Positions 8,574 through 17,633 of a DNA stretch of 64,000 nucleotides are shown here, piece by piece (the first letter of the stretch is position 1; each line of letters begins with the position of its first letter). The stretch is from Paenibacillus farraposensis (GTDB taxonomy: Bacteria; Bacillota; Bacilli; Paenibacillales; Paenibacillaceae): the NCBI RefSeq assembly GCF_020736845.1, contig NZ_JAFFQR010000112.1, positions 62,001-126,000 on the forward strand, written 5' to 3'. The notes under the pieces are model-generated. The model was not told where the DNA came from. It saw nothing but the letters and a program-made list of their open reading frames with translations, and searched no databases. The translations under genes were made by a program, and so were the position numbers.

Positions 8574-10603
8574 AAGTTCACCACCCCGACACTTTGAATT
8601 TCAACGTTCGGCTCCAGCTCACTATAGGAGAGTACCGGGACATCCTGCATGGTCCGTTCCATCACCTGCCGCAAATACATTCGAATCGTCGGTGACGTTA
8701 ATACGATTGGCTGCTGACCGGATTGAATGAGACGATTGATTTGCTCCATCATCTTCTGATACACGGTTTGCGTTGACACCGGATCAAGAGCTAAATAACT
8801 ACCTTGCTCCGACTGTTGTACACTTTCGGCAATTTTTTTCTCCAGTCCCGGCCCTACGGTAATGACACGCAGTGTCTCACCTTGCTGGGCAAACTGCTGT
8901 GTAATCTGACGGGACAGCGCCTGACGTACGTATTCTGTCAGTACATCAGGATCTTTGGTATAGGTACCGTAATCAGCCAGCGTTTCGAAAATGGTCACCA
9001 AATCGCGAATGGAGATTTTTTCTTTCAACAGCTTGGCCAATACCTTCTGTACATCTCCAATGGTCAGCACCGAAGGAATAAGATCGTCGACCAGCACCGG
9101 ATAATTCTCCTTGAGATTATCGACGAGCGACCGCGTTTCCTGTCTGCCAAGCAGCTCATGAGCATGCTTCTTGATCGTTTCTGTCAGGTGAGTAGCGACG
9201 ACTGAAGGCGGATCAACAACGGTATAGCCTGATAGTTCGGCAACATCCTTGGTATTCTCATCAATCCAGAGCGCAGGCAGTCCGAAGGCAGGTTCTGTCG
9301 TTTCGATCCCTGAAATCGAATCATCGTCAAATCCCGGACTCATGGCAAGGTAATGGTTCAACAACAGCTCTCCGCCGCCTACCGTGTTGCCTTTGATTTT
9401 AATTACATATTCGTTAGGCTTGAGCTGAATATTATCCCGTATGCGAATGACTGGTACAACCAGCCCCAACTCCAAGGCGCATTGACGGCGAATCATAATA
9501 ATCCGGTCCAGCAAATCCCCGCCTTGCTGCGTATCAGCCAGCGGAATCAGGCCGTACCCGAATTCAAATTCAATTGGATCAACTTGAAGCAAATTAATGA
9601 CACTTTCCGGACTGCGTACCTCTTCAATCTGTTGTTCCTCCTCCAGCTGTTCATCGGCTATCTGCTTGCGTGTCATATTGCCCTGCATTCTTCGGGCTGC
9701 GAAAAATAGCAGAACCGCCAGCGGGAGCGTTGTAATGATATGAATTGGTGTGAAAAAGCCTAATAGTGCAATCGTGACAGCTACAATATAGATCAGTTTT
9801 GGATAAGAGAAAAGCTGTCCAGTCAAGTCCTCTGCCAGATTTCCATCCGACGTGGCACGTGTAACAATCAAGCCTGACGCTGTAGATATAAGCAGTGCAG
9901 GAATCTGGCTTACCAGTCCGTCACCGATGGTGAGAACAGAATAAGTTGACAGCGCCTCTTGAAATCCTTTTCCCTGAATGGCGATACCGATGATAAAACC
10001 GCCGACCAGGTTAATGATCAAAATGATGATACTGGCGATGGCATCCCCTTTAACAAATTTACTGGCACCATCCATCGCTCCGTAAAAATCCGCTTCCTGT
10101 TCGATTTTACCGCGTCGTTCACGGGCTTGCTGCTCGTTGATCAGACCTGCGTTCAGATCTGCATCAATACTCATTTGTTTCCCCGGCATCGCGTCCAGTG
10201 TAAACCGTGCGCCTACCTCAGCAACCCGCTCCGAGCCCTTGGTGATCACAATAAACTGTACGACCACGAGAATGAGGAAGACTACAAAACCGACTGCAAT
10301 TTGTCCGCCTGCTATCCAGCTGCCGAAAGTTGCAACAACTTCCCCTGCGTGCCCCTCGCCTAAAATGAGCTTGGTTGTAGAAATGTTAAGCGCCAAACGA
10401 AACAATGTCGTGATAAGCAGCAATGAAGGAAAGATCGAGAATTGCAAAGCTTCCTTCGTGTTCATAGAAACCAGCAGAATCATCAATGCAATAGATATGT
10501 TGATGACAAGTAGAATATCGAGCAGCCATGAAGGGATCGGGAGAATCATCATAAGAACGATGCCGATGACGCCTGCAAGGACAGTTATTTCTTTCATTTT
10601 CAT
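8570..10603 (-). CDS. flhA: Flagellar type III export gate protein FlhA
   Basis: FlhA is the large membrane component of the export gate; it forms a nonameric ring that receives substrates from the cytoplasm. The 677-residue protein has about eight membrane segments in residues 1-310, the family signature in RVAEVGARFTLDAMPGKQMS (about 140-160) in the cytoplasmic loop, and a soluble C-terminal half with four subdomains. Length is normal. It starts 24 bases after flhB and overlaps flhF. Two in-frame ATG codons begin the reading frame; the first is used here. Confidence 0.97.
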   Translation of the reverse strand: MKMKEITVLAGVIGIVLMMILPIPSWLLDILLVINISIALMILLVSMNTKEALQFSIFPSLLLITTLFRLALNISTTKLILGEGHAGEVVATFGSWIAGGQIAVGFVVFLILVVVQFIVITKGSERVAEVGARFTLDAMPGKQMSIDADLNAGLINEQQARERRGKIEQEADFYGAMDGASKFVKGDAIASIIILIINLVGGFIIGIAIQGKGFQEALSTYSVLTIGDGLVSQIPALLISTASGLIVTRATSDGNLAEDLTGQLFSYPKLIYIVAVTIALLGFFTPIHIITTLPLAVLLFFAARRMQGNMTRKQIADEQLEEEQQIEEVRSPESVINLLQVDPIEFEFGYGLIPLADTQQGGDLLDRIIMIRRQCALELGLVVPVIRIRDNIQLKPNEYVIKIKGNTVGGGELLLNHYLAMSPGFDDDSISGIETTEPAFGLPALWIDENTKDVAELSGYTVVDPPSVVATHLTETIKKHAHELLGRQETRSLVDNLKENYPVLVDDLIPSVLTIGDVQKVLAKLLKEKISIRDLVTIFETLADYGTYTKDPDVLTEYVRQALSRQITQQFAQQGETLRVITVGPGLEKKIAESVQQSEQGSYLALDPVSTQTVYQKMMEQINRLIQSGQQPIVLTSPTIRMYLRQVMERTMQDVPVLSYSELEPNVEIQSVGVVNL

Positions 10604-10626
10604 GGGTCTCTAGGCCTCCGATCCCT

Positions 10627-11715
10627 TTATTTCACTTTACCTTTTAATTTATATACATACGCCAGCACTTCAGCGACGGCCTGGAACAGGTCAGCTGGTA
10701 TCGCATCCCCGATTTCGGCTCTTTGAAACAGCGCCCGCGCCAGCGGCTTGTTTTCCATCGTTATAACGCCGTGTTGCTTGGCTATTTCCTTAATTCGGAG
10801 CGCTACGTAATCTTGCCCTTTCGCAATAATCTGAGGGGCTTCCATCTCCGCACCGTCATATTTCAAAGCCACAGCAAAGTGCGTAGGGTTGGTAATGATG
10901 ACATCTGCATTAGGAACCTCCTGCATCATGCGCTGCATGGCCATCCGGCGCTGCCGCTCGCGGATTTTTCCTTTGATCAGGGGGTCACCCTCCATTTTCT
11001 TGTACTCATCCTTGATATCCTGTTTGGACATCCTCAGATTTTTCTCAAATTCAAAGCGTTGATACAAATAATCCAGTACCGCTAAAATGAACAGCACCAC
11101 ACCGATTTTAAGCCCAAGCTCCATCGTTAATGAAGCCGTAAAGCTCAGCATTTGATCGCCGGACATTTCAGCCAGTTTGGGCAGGTCGGCCTTCGTTTTC
11201 CAGAGCACGCTGTACACCAGATAACCAATCACGGTCATCTTTAACACAGATTTCAGGAATTCAACCAATGACCTCATGGAAAAGATATTTTTGAAGCCTT
11301 TAATCGGATCAATCTTGCTAAACTTGGGCATGATGCCCTCTCCGGTCAATAAAAAACCGATCTGCATGTAATTCGCCGCTACCCCGATGACAATAGCTCC
11401 TATAAAAATAGGTGCCAGCATAATTATGATTTGCACACCATATTCACCCATCATGAGCAGCGTTGAATTTGGAGTTACCTCTGTAGAAAGCCGGTTCATA
11501 AAAATATCCTGAAACAAGCGGACCGCATGTTCCTTGAAATATCCGCCAAAAACCATAAGACAAAAAAACGTAACCAGCAGGACACCTGCGGCGGGCAGCT
11601 CCATGCTTTTGGCAACCTGCCCTTTTTGTCTTGCATCCTGCTTTTTTTTGGGTGTAGCTTTTTCCGTTTTTTCCCCTGAGAATAACTGCAGGTTCATAGC
11701 ATATCTAAATGTCAA
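10627..11715 (-). CDS. flhB: Flagellar export switch protein FlhB, TTG start
   Basis: FlhB changes export specificity from rod/hook to filament proteins after cleaving itself. The autocleavage motif NPTH is at residues 276-279 (ITNPTHFAVALKY), and four membrane segments precede it. I use a TTG start at 11715, about 8 bases after GGAGG; the protein then begins MTFRYAMNLQLFSGEKTEKATPKK minus its tail, like Bacillus FlhB. The longer in-frame ATG at 11739 overlaps the fliR stop but has no ribosome binding site. A stand-alone relative of the C-terminal domain, YlqH, is encoded at 42814-43113. Confidence 0.95.
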   Translation of the reverse strand: MTFRYAMNLQLFSGEKTEKATPKKKQDARQKGQVAKSMELPAAGVLLVTFFCLMVFGGYFKEHAVRLFQDIFMNRLSTEVTPNSTLLMMGEYGVQIIIMLAPIFIGAIVIGVAANYMQIGFLLTGEGIMPKFSKIDPIKGFKNIFSMRSLVEFLKSVLKMTVIGYLVYSVLWKTKADLPKLAEMSGDQMLSFTASLTMELGLKIGVVLFILAVLDYLYQRFEFEKNLRMSKQDIKDEYKKMEGDPLIKGKIRERQRRMAMQRMMQEVPNADVIITNPTHFAVALKYDGAEMEAPQIIAKGQDYVALRIKEIAKQHGVITMENKPLARALFQRAEIGDAIPADLFQAVAEVLAYVYKLKGKVK

Positions 11716-11738
11716 ACTACGTTCCTCCAGACCAGACA

Positions 11739-12524
11739 TTAGGGACGATGGCCCATAACATCTAACAAGTTGCGCATGAATTCGAACATCATGGAAAACA
11801 ATTTTTCGAATATAAAAGCAAAACTCGGCATAAGAAGCAGCAACATAAACAGTCCCACAATAATCTTAAGCGGTACACCAATGACAAAAATGTTAAACTG
11901 AGGTGCTGTTTTGGCTAAAAAGCCGAGTCCGACATCCGTCAAAAAGGTAGCCACGACGATAGGAGCGGCAATTTGGAAGGCCAGCAAAAAGGATTCCGCA
12001 AAGGAGCGAACCAGGAATTCAGACACACTGCCACCATACAGCTTTACAAAAAAATCATTAGTCAGCGGTATCCAATCATAGCTGTATAAGATTGCGTTAA
12101 GCAAATGATGATGCCCATTGATACTTAGAAAGAACAATACAGCTACGGCAAACTTGAAATTTCCCGTTAAAGGCGTTGAAGCCCCTGTCATAGGATCAAA
12201 CACACTGGCCATCCCGAATCCGACCTGCAAATCTATAAATGAACCTGCAGTTTGGATCGCTGTTATGAACAGATATGCAGTAAACCCCAACAACAACCCG
12301 ATCAACACTTCACGACCCACCAACAGCACATACGCTGCATCAGTCGGCACCTGCTGATGTGTACCGTAGGTAAGATACACGACCAAAGCAATAAATCCTG
12401 AAATTCCGATCTTAAAGATATTAGGTACCCCTCGGGTTGAAAAAATAGGCGCTACTACAAAAAATGAGGTAATCCGACAAAAAATCAGCAAAAAAACAGG
12501 AAAACTCTCTACCAACATGTTCAT
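11739..12524 (-). CDS. fliR: Flagellar export gate protein FliR
   Basis: FliR is a core membrane protein of the export gate and assembles with FliP and FliQ into the helical export channel. The 261-residue protein is almost wholly hydrophobic with six predicted segments; conserved landmarks include FCRITSFFVVAPIFSTRGVP near the N-terminus, LIGLLLGFTAYL, and FDPMTGASTP in the central loop. It follows fliQ by 10 bases and its stop overlaps the in-frame ATG region ahead of flhB. Length and spacing are typical. Confidence 0.96.
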   Translation of the reverse strand: MNMLVESFPVFLLIFCRITSFFVVAPIFSTRGVPNIFKIGISGFIALVVYLTYGTHQQVPTDAAYVLLVGREVLIGLLLGFTAYLFITAIQTAGSFIDLQVGFGMASVFDPMTGASTPLTGNFKFAVAVLFFLSINGHHHLLNAILYSYDWIPLTNDFFVKLYGGSVSEFLVRSFAESFLLAFQIAAPIVVATFLTDVGLGFLAKTAPQFNIFVIGVPLKIIVGLFMLLLLMPSFAFIFEKLFSMMFEFMRNLLDVMGHRP

Positions 12525-12534
12525 AACTTTCAGC

Positions 12535-12804
12535 CTAACCTATATATTTGTACAAATTGTCCAGAATGTTATACGTAAAGTCCACCAGTGTGGTCAATAT
12601 CCAGGGTCCGCACAAAAGCAATGCCAGCAATACGGCGACAATCTTCGGAACAAAGGCCAGTGTCTGCTCCTGAATTTGGGTTGTTGCCTGAAAAATGCTG
12701 ATAATCAAACCCACGACTAGCCCCATAATCAGCATCGGAGCGCTCACCTTGAGTGCAATGTTCACCGCTTGTCCAGCCAGGGAAATAATAAACTCCGAAG
12801 TCAT
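12535..12804 (-). CDS. fliQ: Flagellar export gate protein FliQ
   Basis: FliQ is the small two-helix subunit of the export channel (four copies with FliP5 and FliR1 in known complexes). The 89-residue protein has hydrophobic segments at about 15-38 and 52-75 joined by the conserved loop ISIFQATTQIQEQTLAFVPK. An AGGAGG-type site (gaggacgg) lies before the ATG. It sits between fliP (38 bases away) and fliR (10 bases away) in the invariant fliP-fliQ-fliR order. Confidence 0.96.
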   Translation of the reverse strand: MTSEFIISLAGQAVNIALKVSAPMLIMGLVVGLIISIFQATTQIQEQTLAFVPKIVAVLLALLLCGPWILTTLVDFTYNILDNLYKYIG

Positions 12805-12841
12805 TGCCGTCCTCCTCGATTGCTGTCCTTGCAGAAAATAT

Positions 12842-13597
12842 TCATGTGTTAAAGCTCAAAAGCAATGATTTGACGACCAAATACCAGCCATCTACTAGCA
12901 CAAACAGCAGTATTTTAAAAGGAAGTGAAATCATTACAGGCGGCAGCATCATCATCCCCATAGCCATGAGTGTACTCGACACCACAATGTCTATTACTAA
13001 AAATGGGATGAAAATCATAAATCCCATCTGAAATGCCGTTTTCAGCTCACTGATTGCATAAGCCGGGACCATCACCGTTAGCGGAATATCCTGATAATTT
13101 TTAGGTTTTTCCATCTTGGTGTACTTCATAAAGAGCAGCAGATCCTTCTCACGTGTATGAGAGAACATAAAGGTTTTGATCGGTACCGATGCCTTGTCCA
13201 GCGCCTGAGACTGTGTAATTTCCCCTTTAAGATATGGCTGAAGTGCAGTTTCATTCATGGCCGAGAACGTCGGTGCCATAATGAATAAAGTGAGAAACAA
13301 AGCCAGTCCGACAAGCACCTGATTTGGCGGCATCTGCTGTGTTCCCAGCGATGTTCGCACAAAGCCAAGCACGATCACAATTCGTGTAAAACTTGTCATA
13401 AGCACAAGCAACGCCGGCGCTACACTAATGACCGTAATAAGTAAAATAATAGACAGCGAGGTGGCACCGGGCTGTCCTTTATCCGAATTGCCGACTTGAA
13501 TACCAATGTTCGGAATCGGTTCTGCAGAGGCCGCCGTCACCGAAATAAAGCTGAATAAGACAAGCAGCAAACATGCTAGTATAATCTTTTTTCTCAT
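12842..13597 (-). CDS. fliP: Flagellar export gate protein FliP
   Basis: FliP forms the pentameric core of the export channel. The 251-residue precursor starts with a cleavable signal peptide (MRKKIILACLLLVLFSF, cleavage near ASAEP), as is usual for FliP. Conserved landmarks are TSFTRIVIVLGFVRTSLGTQQMPPNQ minus its ends, MAPTF, and MMMLPPVMISLPFKILLFVLVDGW shortened here. Four membrane segments follow the signal. The ATG overlaps the fliO stop by 4 bases, indicating translational coupling. Confidence 0.97.
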   Translation of the reverse strand: MRKKIILACLLLVLFSFISVTAASAEPIPNIGIQVGNSDKGQPGATSLSIILLITVISVAPALLVLMTSFTRIVIVLGFVRTSLGTQQMPPNQVLVGLALFLTLFIMAPTFSAMNETALQPYLKGEITQSQALDKASVPIKTFMFSHTREKDLLLFMKYTKMEKPKNYQDIPLTVMVPAYAISELKTAFQMGFMIFIPFLVIDIVVSSTLMAMGMMMLPPVMISLPFKILLFVLVDGWYLVVKSLLLSFNT

Positions 13598-14127
13598 GAA
13601 TCTCCCGACCGATCTGTAATATTCTCCTCATTGCGCAGCTTTTCAATCTTTTCCTTGCGATTCGGCATCAGCCGAAGCTTGGCTTCAAACATCTCGTGAA
13701 AAGATGCCTCCTCTTCAGGTTGCTGCTGTACCGCGTTGTTCCGGCGAAGCTTATCCGCAATTTTAGCGATTAGCGGGGCAATTGGGCCGCGCTGCAGAGA
13801 AGCTTCCTGCTCGAGTGCGGCCAATATTTGCTCCACTTCTTCAGGATCGGATACTTTGTCAACAAGCCGGATATCCTCTCCCACACCAATGAGGTACACA
13901 CTGCTACCAACTTCAACAAGCTGAAGGGATTTATTGGGGCCCAGCCCCACGCCTCCCAGTATGCGAACGGAGCGGTTGCTAAACCAGCTCTGATTTCTTT
14001 TGCTCAAAAACCGTATCAAGTACACGATCAGTACGATGATCAAGATTAGCACGAAAAGGACCCAGGCGATGTTACCTATATTGCTGGATGTACTCAATGC
14101 GTCAGAGGCACCCTGTTTTGTACCCAT
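13594..14127 (-). CDS. fliO: Flagellar export assembly protein FliO (FliZ)
   Basis: FliO is a membrane chaperone for FliP assembly; Bacillus annotations call it FliZ. The 177-residue protein has one strong membrane segment at about residues 20-42 (IAWVLFVLILIIVLIVYLI), then a small beta-rich domain (RILGGVGLGPNKSLQLVEVG) typical of the family, and a charged tail. No signal peptide is clear; the N-terminus looks extracytoplasmic and short. It lies 12 bases after cheY and overlaps fliP by 4 bases. Confidence 0.9.
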   Translation of the reverse strand: MGTKQGASDALSTSSNIGNIAWVLFVLILIIVLIVYLIRFLSKRNQSWFSNRSVRILGGVGLGPNKSLQLVEVGSSVYLIGVGEDIRLVDKVSDPEEVEQILAALEQEASLQRGPIAPLIAKIADKLRRNNAVQQQPEEEASFHEMFEAKLRLMPNRKEKIEKLRNEENITDRSGDS

Positions 14128-14139
14128 ACCGGATGCGCC

Positions 14140-14505
14140 TTAGACACCCAGCGTTTTGTTGATCGCTTCGATAACCCGATCCGATTGGAAAGGCTTAACG
14201 ATAAAATCTTTTGCACCAGCTTGAATGGCATCAATAACCATTGCTTGCTGTCCCATCGCAGAACACATGATCACCTTTGCGTTGGCGTCAATTTGTTTGA
14301 TTTCCTTCAGAGCGGCAATGCCGTCCATTTCAGGCATCGTAATATCCATCGTAATCAGGTCCGGACGAAGCTCCTTAAATTTTTCAATCGCCTGTGATCC
14401 GTCCTGAGCCTCTCCTACAACTTCAAATCCATTTTTGGACAGGATGTCCCGAATCATCATTCTCATAAATGCAGCATCGTCCACGATCAAAATACGGTTT
14501 GCCAT
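14140..14505 (-). CDS. cheY: Chemotaxis response regulator CheY
   Basis: CheY-P binds the flagellar switch and biases rotation. The 121-residue protein is a single receiver domain with Asp9/Asp10 in the acidic pocket, phospho-acceptor Asp54 in TMDITMPEMDG, the switch Ser in IMCSAMGQ and Lys in FIVKPFQ. There is no output domain. It lies directly after fliY, whose product dephosphorylates CheY-P at the switch. An AGGAGG-like site (gggaggattt) precedes the ATG. Confidence 0.97.
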   Translation of the reverse strand: MANRILIVDDAAFMRMMIRDILSKNGFEVVGEAQDGSQAIEKFKELRPDLITMDITMPEMDGIAALKEIKQIDANAKVIMCSAMGQQAMVIDAIQAGAKDFIVKPFQSDRVIEAINKTLGV

Positions 14506-14535
14506 CTGAAATAAATCCTCCCTAAAATTATGCTA

Positions 14536-15846
14536 TTATTGTAATTTTTGAATACGGTCCCATTGGCTTACAATATCTGTTACCCGCACACCAAAGTTCT
14601 CGTCGATTACGACAACCTCGCCCTTGGCAATCAGTTTGTTGTTAACCAGAATGTCCACCGGCTCCCCGGCAAGTTTGTCCAGTTCAATAATTGAACCTTG
14701 CGAGAGCTCCAGAATATCTTTAATTTGCTTTTGGGTCCTTCCTAATTCTACGGTGACTCTAAGGGGAATGTCCATCAATAAATTCAAATTGTTTTCATCC
14801 ACATGTGAAAATGCACCCGACTGCAAGTTAGAAAATTGTACAGGCTGTACATTTACATTACGTCCCGGTAATGCACCGTAGTGATTAGGCGTTCCATAAG
14901 GAGCTTGCGGCGGCATACCTGCTGATGCTCCGTAACCATAGCCTGGAGCGCCTTGCTGCCCATATCCCGGGTCTTGAGGATATGCTGGCGGCTGCTGTCC
15001 GTAGCCTGCATTTTGCGGTGCCTGAGCGGCTACCGGTGGCTGCTGGTAGGCTGAAGCAGGCGGTTGCTGCGAAGCCTTGGCTTGTTGCGACATTTCCGGA
15101 GCTGCTGTTGCTGCTGTTGCTGCTGTCTGCTCAGCAGACGTTTGTGACTTTTCGTCATCTTCTCCGCTATTCATCAGAGTGGCTACCATCTTTTTGGCAA
15201 AGTTTACAGGCAGCAGTTGCATCAGTGTAGAGTCAATGAGTTCTCCAATCAATAAACGGAAGGAAACGGTAATAAGCGTCTCTTCATCTGGCAAACTGGA
15301 TACACCGTCGCCGTGCATCGGATCTAAAATATCAATTCCCGGCGGTGAGATATTTACAAAACGGTTAAATATGGTAGACATTGAGGTTGCCGATGATCCC
15401 ATCATCTGGTTCATCGCTTCCTGTACGGCACTGATATGAATTTCATTTAAATCTTCATCCGCCGGATTTCCTTCACCACCAAGCATCAAGTCCGCTATAA
15501 CCTGTGCATCGCGCTTTCTGATTACGAGCGAGTTAATGCCTTCAAATCCATCGACATAATTCACATGTACTGCTACGTGCGGCTTTGGAAATGCGATTTC
15601 AAATTCGGAACGGGTAATAATTGAAACTTCCGGTGTCGTAATGTCCACCTTTTGACCTAGCAATGTGGAAAGAGCCGTTGCTGCGCTGCCGAACGTTATA
15701 TTACCGATTTCCCCAAGAGCATCCTGCTCCAGGGAAGTCAAAAAATCGTCAACGTTCTTGCCTGCGGGAGTAGAATCCGTCCCCGCTTCAGACTGATTCA
15801 GCAAGGCATCAATTTCCTCCTGGGACAAATAGTCTTTACTCGTCAA
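14536..15846 (-). CDS. fliY: Flagellar switch phosphatase FliY with long Gln/Pro/Tyr/Gly linker, TTG start
   Basis: FliY is the Firmicute fusion of a CheC-like phosphatase and a FliN-type switch domain. The 436-residue product starts with an EEIDALLNQ CheY-P-binding segment (about 10-18). The CheC-like part keeps both active sites: Asp42/Glu46/Asn49 and Ser139/Glu143/Asn146. The C-terminal domain (about 345-430) is FliN-like (VTVELGRTQKQIKDILELSQ). Between them, residues about 228-340 are low complexity, with repeated YGQQ/QQPPA units. The best start is TTG at 15846, 9 bases after AAGGAG and overlapping the fliM stop by 11 bases; the longer frame upstream is fliM coding sequence. B. subtilis FliY is about 378 residues. 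Confidence 0.94.
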   Translation of the reverse strand: MTSKDYLSQEEIDALLNQSEAGTDSTPAGKNVDDFLTSLEQDALGEIGNITFGSAATALSTLLGQKVDITTPEVSIITRSEFEIAFPKPHVAVHVNYVDGFEGINSLVIRKRDAQVIADLMLGGEGNPADEDLNEIHISAVQEAMNQMMGSSATSMSTIFNRFVNISPPGIDILDPMHGDGVSSLPDEETLITVSFRLLIGELIDSTLMQLLPVNFAKKMVATLMNSGEDDEKSQTSAEQTAATAATAAPEMSQQAKASQQPPASAYQQPPVAAQAPQNAGYGQQPPAYPQDPGYGQQGAPGYGYGASAGMPPQAPYGTPNHYGALPGRNVNVQPVQFSNLQSGAFSHVDENNLNLLMDIPLRVTVELGRTQKQIKDILELSQGSIIELDKLAGEPVDILVNNKLIAKGEVVVIDENFGVRVTDIVSQWDRIQKLQ

Positions 15847-16834
15847 TTTCTTCAACTCCTTCGTTGACAATTTCATCAATTTGTACGGCAACACGATCTC
15901 TCACCATGCCGGGGCTTCCTGTAAACTTCAATCTTTCGCCTATCCGGATGGCTAGTCCTTCCTTGACAGGTTTGTTCAATGAAATGACGTCCCCCACCGA
16001 AAGGCCAAGAAACTCAGCCACATTTATACGGGATTCACCCAGTTCAGCAATAATCGGAAGCTCTGCTTTGGTGACCCGTAATCTCAAGGCGTCGATCTCT
16101 TCAGGCGCCCTTGATTTCTTTTGAGATGTAAACCACTGGTGCGTGGACAGTCTGGCCATAATAGGCTCCAAAACCACATGCGGGATACAGAGATTAATCA
16201 TCCCTGTGGTATCTCCAATTTTGGTACTGAGCGAAATCAGCGCAATCGTTTCATTCGGCGAAACAATCTGCATAAACTGCGGATTGGTTTCCATCGTCTC
16301 CAGTCGCGGCTCAATGTCTAATACCGTTTTCCAGGCCTCTTGCAGGCTATCAAAGGTACGACTAAAAATCCGCTCCATGATTGTCGTCTCGATTTCCGTC
16401 AACGCTGTAACCTTGGTTGGGGCCGAGCCTGTTCCCCCGAGAAGCCTGTCCAGCATGGCATAAGCTATATTCGGGTGCACCTCAAGCACCATTCGGCCCT
16501 CTAGCGGTTCCGCTTCAAAAATGTTCAGAATGGTCATTTTCGGAATGGAGCGAATGAATTCATCATAAGGAAGCTGCTCCACCTGTACGACATTAATTTG
16601 GACAAATGTACGGAGCTGAGCTGAAAAATAAGTGGTCAGAAACCTCGCAAAATTTTCGTGTATTCGCGTCAGACTCCGAATGTGATCCTTGGAAAAACGA
16701 AGCGCTCTTTTGAAGTCATAAGCGCGAACTTTCTTTTGGGTATCTTCCTTTTTAAGTTCTTCTGCATCCATTTCACCGGACGAAAGAGCTGCTAAAAGGG
16801 CATCAATTTCCCCTTGAGACAGTACATCCACCAA
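15836..16834 (-). CDS. fliM: Flagellar motor switch protein FliM
   Basis: FliM forms the C-ring wall and carries the primary CheY-P docking peptide. The 332-residue protein begins MVDVLSQGEIDALLAALSSG, the docking motif, followed by the CheC-like middle domain (about 40-230, without the phosphatase residues) and a C-terminal FliN-like domain (about 245-320; GDVISLNKPVKEGLAIRIGE). A strong AAGGGGGG-type site precedes the ATG. It lies 44 bases after fliL and overlaps fliY. Confidence 0.97.
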   Translation of the reverse strand: MVDVLSQGEIDALLAALSSGEMDAEELKKEDTQKKVRAYDFKRALRFSKDHIRSLTRIHENFARFLTTYFSAQLRTFVQINVVQVEQLPYDEFIRSIPKMTILNIFEAEPLEGRMVLEVHPNIAYAMLDRLLGGTGSAPTKVTALTEIETTIMERIFSRTFDSLQEAWKTVLDIEPRLETMETNPQFMQIVSPNETIALISLSTKIGDTTGMINLCIPHVVLEPIMARLSTHQWFTSQKKSRAPEEIDALRLRVTKAELPIIAELGESRINVAEFLGLSVGDVISLNKPVKEGLAIRIGERLKFTGSPGMVRDRVAVQIDEIVNEGVEEIDE

Positions 16835-16878
16835 TGTTATTCACCCCCCTTACGTGATCCCGACAAGTTCACCTGTCA

Positions 16879-17352
16879 TCAAATGCTTGCCAGTAAAAAG
16901 TCTGTAATTTTGGTGTTCCCCAGGTGACCTTCAGGGAGCGACTTGTTGATGAGATCCGTCAGCTTGTCACTGAATTGACTCCGGCCTCTAGCCGATCTGA
17001 GCTCATCCGGTTTGGTGTCTGCAAGTAACTGAATAACAATCGGTTTAATGCTAATATCTTTAATTTTTTCAAAAGCTTCTTTTGCTTTGGCATCGTTCAA
17101 TTGGAAAGAAAGATTCATCTGTACAATGTAATCGGCGTCCGCTAAATTCGTTTTGATACCAGTGATTTCAGAACTTACTTCCACCATTTCTTCTGCTGAC
17201 AATCTTGGAAGCTGTTCTGTTTCAGCGGCTTGCGCTTTCGGAGTGGCTTCCGACTTCTTCCCGCTAAGCGCTGGTATAAGTACAAAGGCCGCGCCTGCAA
17301 TCAAAGTAATCGCGAGCAAAATTGTAATGAGCCATGGCAGCATCTTTTTCAT
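16879..17352 (-). CDS. fliL: Flagellar basal body-associated protein FliL
   Basis: FliL is a single-pass inner-membrane protein that surrounds the stator and supports torque. The 157-residue protein has a short cytoplasmic N-terminus (MKKMLP), one membrane helix at about 7-29, a variable linker, and a periplasm-side domain of the SPFH-like FliL type from about residue 55. The start overlaps swrD by 4 bases. Family length is 140-180, so this is complete. Confidence 0.93.
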   Translation of the reverse strand: MKKMLPWLITILLAITLIAGAAFVLIPALSGKKSEATPKAQAAETEQLPRLSAEEMVEVSSEITGIKTNLADADYIVQMNLSFQLNDAKAKEAFEKIKDISIKPIVIQLLADTKPDELRSARGRSQFSDKLTDLINKSLPEGHLGNTKITDFLLASI

Positions 17353-17573
17353 TCGTCTTCCTCCATTTGTTGCACTTTTATCGTGGCGGCATGAATGCCG
17401 ATTTCACGGCTGTAGCCCTTGACCAAGGAGACGACATCTGCCGCTTTTTCCAATACAATCAACCGTTTGCCCGTTACCAAAGTAACGTATGTATCCGGCG
17501 TTTCCTCCACAGTCTCAATGAGCAGCGCATTAAGCCACATAGGCGAACCGTTCAGCCGCGTTAACGGGATCAT
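17349..17573 (-). CDS. swrD: FlbD/SwrD family flagellar protein
   Basis: This 74-residue protein belongs to the FlbD family found beside flgE in many flagellar operons. In B. subtilis, SwrD (YlzI) raises motor torque and is needed for swarming. The sequence MIPLTRLNGSPMWLNALLIE followed by a T/L-rich beta segment with KRLIVLEKAADVV is diagnostic. It sits between flgE and fliL exactly as in Bacillus. An AGGAGGT site lies just upstream, downstream of the hairpin at 17598-17621. It overlaps fliL by 4 bases. Confidence 0.88.
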   Translation of the reverse strand: MIPLTRLNGSPMWLNALLIETVEETPDTYVTLVTGKRLIVLEKAADVVSLVKGYSREIGIHAATIKVQQMEEDE

Positions 17574-17597
17574 CGTAATACCAACCTCCTGATAGAT

Positions 17598-17621
17598 GCG
17601 GAGGAGTCTCTACTCCTCCGC
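17598..17621 (-). other. Perfect 10-bp hairpin between flgE and swrD
   Basis: The arms GCGGAGGAGT and ACTCCTCCGC pair perfectly around a 4-base loop, in the 60-base gap after the flgE stop. No U-run follows on the minus strand, so it does not look like an intrinsic terminator. It could protect the 3' end of upstream mRNA or mask the swrD ribosome binding site region. The function is not known. Confidence 0.75.
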
Positions 17622-17633
17622 GTTTAAATGAGA

